NCBI GenBank assembly: GCA_036873135.1
Contig: JAPTYO010000007.1
Location: 59,320,383 to 59,384,382 of the forward strand
Direction of reading: 5' to 3'
DNA length: 64,000 bases
Source of the DNA: Clarkia xantiana subsp. parviflora
Lineage: Eukaryota > Streptophyta > Magnoliopsida > Myrtales > Onagraceae
The notes under the pieces are model-generated. The model had not been told where the DNA came from and did no database searches. It saw only the letters and a program-made list of their open reading frames with translations. Positions within the stretch are counted from its first letter, which is position 1, and every line of letters begins with the position of its first letter. Positions 57,351 to 64,000 of the stretch are shown here, piece after piece. Position numbers and translations under genes: made by a program.

Positions 57351-59173
57351 ATATATATAGAATAATAAATAATATGTCATATTATATTAAGCAATATATA
57401 TAAAATAATAAAACAATCAACAAACAATATATAGTATAATAAACAATAAAAGAAGCATTATATATTCATGTAAAATAATGTTTCTTAATTAATAATTAGA
57501 TTCGTGGTTCAACATACAACTTAATCCCTAACGTTGACTCTAGGTTTCTACTTATTATATAAATAAATCTCAAGTCATCTTCTTAAACATATATATTAAT
57601 GTGGTAAAAGTAGTCTCCAATATAGAGCATGGTAAATCTCCTCTCAACAACACACCATCTGTTGCTCATAGACTTTCCCCATCATCATGCTCAATCGCAA
57701 GAAACATTCCATCATCACCTCCTCAACACGATGAATGAGAAAATACGCGTTCGGAACATGAATTAGTTTCACTTCGTTCTCTTTCTCTTCTAGGTCGGTG
57801 CTCATAGTAACAATAATAGTACCGCACTGGTACACTACTAAAACTTCTTAGCGGCGCATAAATAAATTCATTTCTCAAGCGCCTACGTACGATTTAACTC
57901 TATATACAGAATTTGCGGGTTTAATTTTTTAATATTAAAAAATAGTTCTTATCATGTAACTTTCTGCATTATATTATTATGTATAGATACAACCTTATTT
58001 AGCTAATACTTTTACTTTCCTCCAAAATAGGATATTAGAACTCATAAGGGAAAAATTGGAGTAACTTCGGTTAGCAGGTCGACCCTTTATTCGAGTGCAA
58101 AATCACAACGTAAATGTTCCGAATTGCAGAGCGATCTCTAAGCTTCATGCTCAGATGGTGAGATAACTTCCCATAAACATTTTCTAGACTGAGTTATTTC
58201 TCTTGCATCTACTCTACTCGCAGTAGAATCCCTATCGAGCCACAGGTGGTACCACCGCAACCTATTATTGGTAGCGACAATTGCAATGTTAATTGGCGGA
58301 AGAGGCCAGAATTAGAGGAATGTTAATTCTCATATGTTCTCTCTTGGAATATATTGTCTAGCTAATGCATGTATTTGTTTTGGTAACCGTAGGATGTAAG
58401 CAAGTTCAATAATTATTATCGAGTATGTATTACTATTTTTATTTTACTAACTTCTATTTGATACTTGATCATGATTTGGATTCATCTTATGTTGTTAATT
58501 ATATATTATGACATTTCTAATTTATTTATTAGTCATACACTTTATTAATATATTGTCTCTCAGCAAATTGAACAAATATTATTATTTATGTAGTCGTAAG
58601 TATTTATACTATCCTTTGATTATGGTTCTCAAATTATTTGTATATGTATGCAACCATTTGCCAATATTGATGCTGCTTTCCAAAGTGATTTAGGGTTACA
58701 TTCAACATTGGGTTGACATTCAAATTTGTCAAATATCCGCGCGTATTGATTATGCTATATATCTGAAGAATAATTAGATGAGATATATATTGACAGGATT
58801 CACTTTTTTTTTTCTTGGTTGATAAGTATTGATTTTTTTTAGCAGGAATTAAGACATAATAGGTATAGGGTTTAGTAGTGTCACTAAAATGTTAGGCATA
58901 ATATATTCCGCTATTAGGCTTTTACAACCTTACTTATAATCCAAGTTAGGTACGAATTAAGACCTTTCTGTCACTATTATAAAATAATTTAAATAAAATT
59001 AATATTCAATAATTTAATTAAACTATCAATTACTATTAATTAATTTATATCCAAAAACATGTATAAATAATTTCAAATAACGTTGCCTATCCAATAAGTT
59101 AACATAACTTCATTTTTTTTGTTTTAATTTTATTTGGAATTTTTCCCGCGCGGTGCGTGGGGTTAGTTGCTAG
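57102..59173 (+). mobile_element. Helitron-like element (tentative)
   Basis: The segment starts TCGGTATCGGAAGC and ends with a short hairpin (CCCGCGC loop GCGTGGG, near 59144-59162) followed after about a dozen bases by CTAG at 59170-59173, a layout typical of Helitron 3' ends. An equivalent end (CCGCGC, GTGCGG, CTAG at 57086-57089) lies just upstream, and another copy of the 5' segment begins at 59186, so two or three elements may sit in tandem. The base before TC is T, not the expected A, and no helicase is present. Confidence 0.45.
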
Positions 59174-59184
59174 TATTATAATAA

Positions 59185-59437
59185 TTCGGCATCGGAAGCC
59201 ATCTGACTGACACTTGGACAGTTTGTCCAGTCAGCATTTCTTAATTTAATCATAATTTAATAGGGGTTCTCTAAATTTAGATACATAATCTTGATTGATT
59301 GAAAATTAAGAAGTATTTTTATTTTCTATTTTGGTCTCTACGTAATTTAAAGAAACAAATTAATTAAAAGTTTCCTTTTAAATTTACTATCTATACAGTT
59401 TGGCTCCGGAAGACCATACGACGCCACGTATGCAGTA
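59185..59437. repeat. Dispersed repeat, copy 3
   Basis: Begins right after the CTAG end at 59173 and matches copy 2. Confidence 0.8.
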
Positions 59438-60526
59438 TATTTATAGAATAATAATAAAATAAATCAAACAAGAAATGGCACCATATATATAAAATATATA
59501 TGTTTATAATAAAATAATACAAAATTTAGTATACATTATATATTACGACATATAATAATAATAAACCAAACTAAAGAAACGGTATTACAGTGCATGAATA
59601 TGTTGTGAATATGCATTAAATTATATATATGTTATATATTTATGTAGTAATAATTATAAAAATACTTATATTTTCTTCTATTTATACTATGTAGTATTTA
59701 TACCTTGCCTAGAGATTAAGGTCGAAATTAAAAGCTTCGAAACTTCATCAATGGAGTTGGAGTTATTATTAGAATATTGCATGCACTTTTGCAGAGGGAG
59801 GGTAAATTCAACGTCTTAACTATTTACAAATGAATTAGAGGCGACACGGTATTGATTATATATGTTGTTTGAATTTTGCATTCTAACGAGTTTTCAGATG
59901 AGCTTCTTAAAGACTCGATGAAAGTGGTGATTTTGCTGCCGAGTGAACTTATTTAATAACCATACTTATTTAATTGTACGGTTTGAGTCGTATAAGTTAT
60001 GATTATATTATTTTGTTAATCAATGGTATTTATTTATATTACTAACTTATCTACGTTACTTTTGGAAACATTCTTGCTCGAGTACCATTGTGGAAGTATG
60101 ATGTTGTGAAATTGGGTATAACCTAAATTTTCATGAGGGTACACGGTACATTTAAAAGTGTTACTATTGTATTATATTTTAAAAGCGTTACTATTTTATT
60201 CAAGTGTGATACTATACTAATTGAATTTCGTGTATCATATTTTAACTATAGATTCCAGGTAAAGTTTTGTTTCTTTCGAGCTTTATGGAGCTTTCTTTAT
60301 GAATTGTTTTTGGTAAGTAATATCTTATACTCTTTTCTTCATTAAAATTTTTTCTTTTGGCAAAAAAAAAAACAAAAAAAAAAAAAACAATTACGTAGGT
60401 TAGACATATCGTCAATTAGCTGTGCATCGTTCGATATATGAATTAATTGTGTATCACATAGTAAAAACTTTGCTAAATAAATGAGTTAGTTTGATTAATT
60501 ACACTTTTTTTATTGCATACTAAATT

Positions 60527-61108
60527 TCTAAGCATATGGTAATGGGAGCCGTAATTGGTAGCCCATAATATGTATAGTTTACATAATGAACTTGGGTAAA
60601 TGCCACATTCGGGTAATTGGGCTAGACCCAAATCCCAATTGACATGGGAGGCCCAAAATCGGGCCTCCCCAAATACATAGGCCGACCGAACCCCTAGGTG
60701 GGGTAAAGTGGACTTTTGTCCACTTTACTCCTCCTATAAATAAGAGGTGTTAGGGGATTTTTTAGGGTTAATCACAATTCCCTCATCAGAGTGTTTTAGA
60801 GAGAAAAACCGTCCCCCCTAACACCTAGTTCGGCCGAACCATATACCTCACCAAGAGTGTGCCAAATTGCCTTCGAGCAAACTCTCCAGAGATCTGTCCC
60901 CGTGCCAAGAATCGATCAGAGGTTTTGCCATGGAGCTTGCACCACGTAGGGCTTCTCTAACAAGAACCTCTACGGGTCCCGACTCCTGAGAAGATCTTGG
61001 GTCTACGGATCATCTTAAAGGTATGGATGAAACTTCCGCTGCGTAATTCCAATTACTAGCATGTACCTAGTTTAAGTATCTGTAGTGATTATTCCCCGTA
61101 ATCTAACA
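60527..61108 (+). repeat. 5' LTR of the Copia relic
   Basis: Starts near TCTAAGCATATGG (the intact copy at 61542 starts TGTAAGC) and ends CTAACA. TATAAATA is at 60735-60742. Confidence 0.8.
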
Positions 61109-61109
61109 G

Positions 61110-61121
61110 TGGTATCAGAGC
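61110..61121 (+). other. Primer binding site, Copia type
   Basis: TGGTATCAGAGC one base after the LTR end, the standard complement of plant initiator tRNA-Met used by Copia elements. Confidence 0.92.
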
Positions 61122-61541
61122 TTTTGTTAAGAGTTCATGATTTTGATAAATTGGTGTTCTTGAAAATTTAAACAAAAATAAAAAATCTTAAATAGCGATT
61201 TTTTTTTGTTGTTGGTAAAACCGAAATTTTCATGATGTTCTTGGCTAATTTGATGCTCATGATCTTTAAGAAAAGTGAAATATTTACCAAAATCAAACAG
61301 TGGATTGTAGATCTTATTAAAATTTGATCTTAAAATTTGACCACTTGTTCCCAATTTGATGTTCTTGGCCGAAACCTTAGGATTCATGTCTACAATGTTG
61401 CGTAATTGAATATAAGCATGAATTGCAAATCAACCCCTAATGTTTAAAATTATTTTAAAACCGAAAACCTGTCACCAAATATGTATGATTGTTGTGGAAT
61501 TTTCATGTTTGACACGTATGCTAGAATGTTGAGGACGTAGT

Positions 61542-61823
61542 TGTAAGCATATGGTGATGGGCGCCGTAATTGGTAGCCCATAATATGTATAGTTTACCTA
61601 ATGAACTTGGGTAAATGTCACATTAGGGTAACTGGGCTAAACCCAAATCCCAATTGACATGGGATGCCCAAAATTGGGCCTCCCCAATACATAGGCTGGC
61701 AGAAATATTTAGGTGGGGTAAAGTGGACTTTTGTCCACTTTAATCCTCCTATAAATAAGATGTGTTAGGGAATATTTTAGGGTTAATCATAATTCCCTCA
61801 CAAGAGAGTTTTGGAGAGAAAAT
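61542..61823 (+). repeat. Truncated second LTR of the Copia relic
   Basis: About 280 bp closely similar to the first half of 60527-61108, cut off after GAGAGAAAATCC, where pol-derived sequence begins. TATAAATA is at 61750-61757. Confidence 0.85.
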
Positions 61824-62176
61824 CCTCATTCCACACAAGCAAGTCTACTACGGAATCCGAATTCGTGGGCCTTTCTAAGAACGCACAAGAAGTGGTATGG
61901 CTTAAAAGGCTCCTAACTGCATTGTTTGGTGTCGAGGACGGGAGTAAACCTGTGAAGGTATACTCTGACAGTCAAGCAGCAATTGCGACAGTTAAGAACC
62001 CCAAGTATCATAACAGGACGAAACACATTGACATAAAATATAATTTTTCTAAGAACATGGCTGGGGACAATATCATCACTTTAGAATACTTGTCTAATGA
62101 AAGTATGATGGCCGATCCATTAAACCACTACGCATGGATGTCTTCAAAAATATGTGAAAATGCTGGGACTGCGTAG
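61824..62176 (+). pseudogene. pol: Copia RNase H fragment
   Basis: About 110 residues from the C-terminal end of a Copia polyprotein. SKSTTESEFVGLSKNAQE, VWLKRLL, VYSDSQAAIATVKNPKYHNR and TKHIDIKYNF are standard RNase H motifs that would degrade RNA in the RNA-DNA hybrid. The frame is open from inside the LTR piece (near 61811) to the stop at 62176, creating a chance LTR-pol fusion. The upstream parts (gag, integrase, reverse transcriptase) are missing, so this is a relic. The H in the usual 'YHF' motif is N here. Confidence 0.9.
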
Positions 62177-63239
62177 GGTTTAAGTAGACAGTATCATGAT
62201 GACAACTTTTGAAATAAAATAGAAATAAATTGCAGTTTGAGTTTATGATTATTACGACGTCATAATGTTTAAATATTCATCGAAATTTTACGGTCTATAA
62301 ACTAGTCGTAGGAGGGCCAACATCTACAATAAAATAATGTCGAATGTGTACCAAGCCTCGTCACACAGGCTCGGTCGTCTTGACGGAGAAGGTATTCTCT
62401 ATTAAGTCGAGACTGGCTAAGAACCACGGTGGCAAACCTGGTTAAGCAGAACGATTATTTGGTTTTGGAGTAACACGATAATGATCAAAGTTCTGCAGAT
62501 CGCCGTTACGAACCACGTTCGTAATGAAATCACATTCTGGGCCAGATGACGAATCTGCGATTGCATATGAAATTTCCCAACTTCCTGACTAAACTCAGGT
62601 TATGCTATCGACGCGTGCTTCATACTACGCGTGCCATGTTCGACCAAGGGGTTATGCTCGGTTGTGCTAGATAGAATCCACGAGATTCGTACGGGCACAA
62701 ACTTCTTCACCTAGAGCGTGTGACTGATCCCGGATGCTATATGAAGGAGCATCCAAAGTATACTCACGGACTCAGAACTCATACATAAGTTTAGGCTCAA
62801 TGTTTGCCTCCCGACGTGTGAGCGCTGTGCCGAACAAAAAGGCATAGTGACCACGTCTTGGAAACAGGTTGGGTTTGACTAATGGTATGAGCGATGGGGA
62901 TGGTCAAGTACACCTGAAATTTTCCGACTCTTTTATTCACTAAGTGGCCACCAACCTGACATTAGTTGAAAGGTTGTGAATACTTGTACGGATGCCCTGG
63001 AGAAGTGTCCCAAAGCGGGAACTGAGCAATCGGAAAATTTGCAGTTTACCTAGGAATCAACGTTCCGCGGGTGCTACAATACTCCTAACAGATGAGTAGC
63101 ACGATGCCCGTCGTGTCCGCCGGTCGCACGGAAAACCTCGTATGAACTATTCAGAGCAGGGATTGGATCGAAGACCAAATGTAGATGTGTTGGTCGACAA
63201 CATATTAATAGGCACCCTCCCATTCCGGCGATTGGGAGC
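62177..63239. other. Non-coding DNA between RNase H and the Copia 3' LTR
   Basis: No open frame or repeat recognised. It ends with ATTGGGAGC, which fits a Copia polypurine tract next to the LTR at 63240. Confidence 0.6.
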
Positions 63240-63820
63240 TGTTAGCATTTGGGGTTATGAGCCGCCGTAATTGGTAGCCCATTAATTAAGGCCATTAACC
63301 TAAGTAATTAGGTCTGGGTCACAGTAGGGTATTTGAGCTAGGCCTAAATCCCATGTGACATGGGAGGCCCAAAATTGGGCCTGCTTCCCTAGTAAGGTCG
63401 GCGCTGAACCACATAAGGAGGTGGTTCTCCACTCTATAAATAGGAACCTAAGATGGTGTTTTCTAGTGCTAATCAATCTCTCCAAAGTTGTGATATTTAA
63501 AGAAAACCATCCTCGCTAATAAAGCATAGGTTCGACCGAAACACCTGCAAGCTAGGAGGTGCCAAATTGCGACGAGCAATTTACTCTGAGTAGATCCATC
63601 CCGCGAGAATCGAAGGAGGCTTTGCTGTGAAGATCAAACCACGTAGGGCTTCTCTAACAGGAACCTCTACGGGGTACCGGTCGGTGGTCCGAGAACTCCC
63701 CTCGAAGATCTTGGGCTGCAAGAAAGGTTAAAGGTATGTGCACTTTCTTCCGCTGCGTAACTAGTTACCTAGCACGTACCTAGGATTTCTTCTTGCATGG
63801 TTAATGACCATAATCCTACA
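63240..63820 (+). repeat. 3' LTR of the Copia relic, diverged
   Basis: Starts TGTTAGCATTTGGGG and ends near CCTACACA. TATAAATA is at 63435-63442. It is related to, but clearly diverged from, the two LTR copies to the left. Confidence 0.75.
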
Positions 63821-63857
63821 CAAGTAATTAACAATAAATAAATATTGTCCGATTTTC

Positions 63858-63975
63858 TGCATATATATATATATATATTTACTGTCAATGTTCTGTATTT
63901 ACAAATATATAATCAATCAACAATATATATACATATATATAATAGGTAACATAATATATATATATATATATATCA
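63858..63975. repeat. TA-rich microsatellites
   Basis: Runs of AT/TA at 63861-63879 and 63923-63972 near the window end; nothing else is seen after 63820. Confidence 0.9.
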
Positions 63976-64000
63976 ATATTATCTATATTCCTAAAAATAT

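Larger units (their letters stand above)
56956..60526. other. AT-rich intergenic DNA with Helitron-like pieces
   Basis: Apart from the Helitron-like segment below and the 59185-59437 repeat, I see no gene. Open frames near 57644-57835, 58508-58693 and 60133-60345 are short, AT-rich and unlike known proteins. Confidence 0.5.
60527..63820 (+). mobile_element. Mosaic Copia-type relic
   Basis: Contains a 5' LTR (60527-61108), the methionine-initiator-type primer site, about 430 bp of leader, a truncated second LTR piece (61542-61823) joined to the tail of a pol gene, about 1 kb of non-coding DNA, and a diverged 3' LTR (63240-63820). The LTRs share GCCGTAATTGGTAGCCCA and an AGGGCTTCTCTAACA segment but differ widely, and no target duplication is seen. 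It is a composite of at least two insertions or deletions. Confidence 0.75.

Overview
This window is a gene-poor, repeat-dominated stretch of a plant nuclear genome. The evidence for a plant is the family content: Tat/Ogre-type Ty3-Gypsy retrotransposons with TGGCGCCGT primer sites, a Copia relic with the TGGTATCAGAGC primer site, Mutator-like hairpin elements with 9-10 bp target duplications, and many LTR TATA boxes of the form TATAAATA. I found no ordinary host gene, tRNA or rRNA. The species cannot be named from the sequence alone.

Layout. (1) 1-2799: the 5' part of a Tat element on the minus strand (called T1), with an open gag frame running off the left edge. (2) 2800-21850: an array of a ~405 bp satellite, interrupted by a 7.4 kb non-coding LTR element on the minus strand (called A, 6168-13566, TSD CCAAA) and by three Mutator-like hairpin elements (14383-15488, 17924-18682, 19098-19857). 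The satellite monomer is colinear with one arm of those hairpin elements. (3) 21850-25671: AT-rich DNA with two more inverted-repeat elements. (4) 25672-56950: three Tat elements nested inside one another, each boundary proven by a 5 bp target duplication. T2 (25672-56950, plus, TSD GATAG) holds T3 (27585-48870, minus, TSD CTACC) inside its gag gene. T3 holds T4 (34011-43504, plus, TSD AGGAC) between its RNase H and integrase. (5) 56951-64000: AT-rich DNA with Helitron-like ends, then a mosaic Copia relic.

How the parts work together. T3 is the only element with a complete set of Gag, protease, reverse transcriptase, two RNase H domains and integrase, but it now carries two frameshifts, an in-frame stop and the T4 insertion. 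T1 (as far as visible) and T2 belong to one family. T2 codes for Gag, protease and a second Gag-like module, with no polymerase. T4 codes only for a Gag-leader protein with duplicated zinc knuckles and no capsid domain. T2 and T4 would therefore depend on enzymes from a relative. T2 and T3 each carry, between the sense coding region and the 3' LTR, a spliced gene on the opposite strand with a domain resembling the 'putative gypsy type transposon' family. Each Tat element also carries private tandem repeats in its 3' region and private palindromic arrays inside its LTRs.
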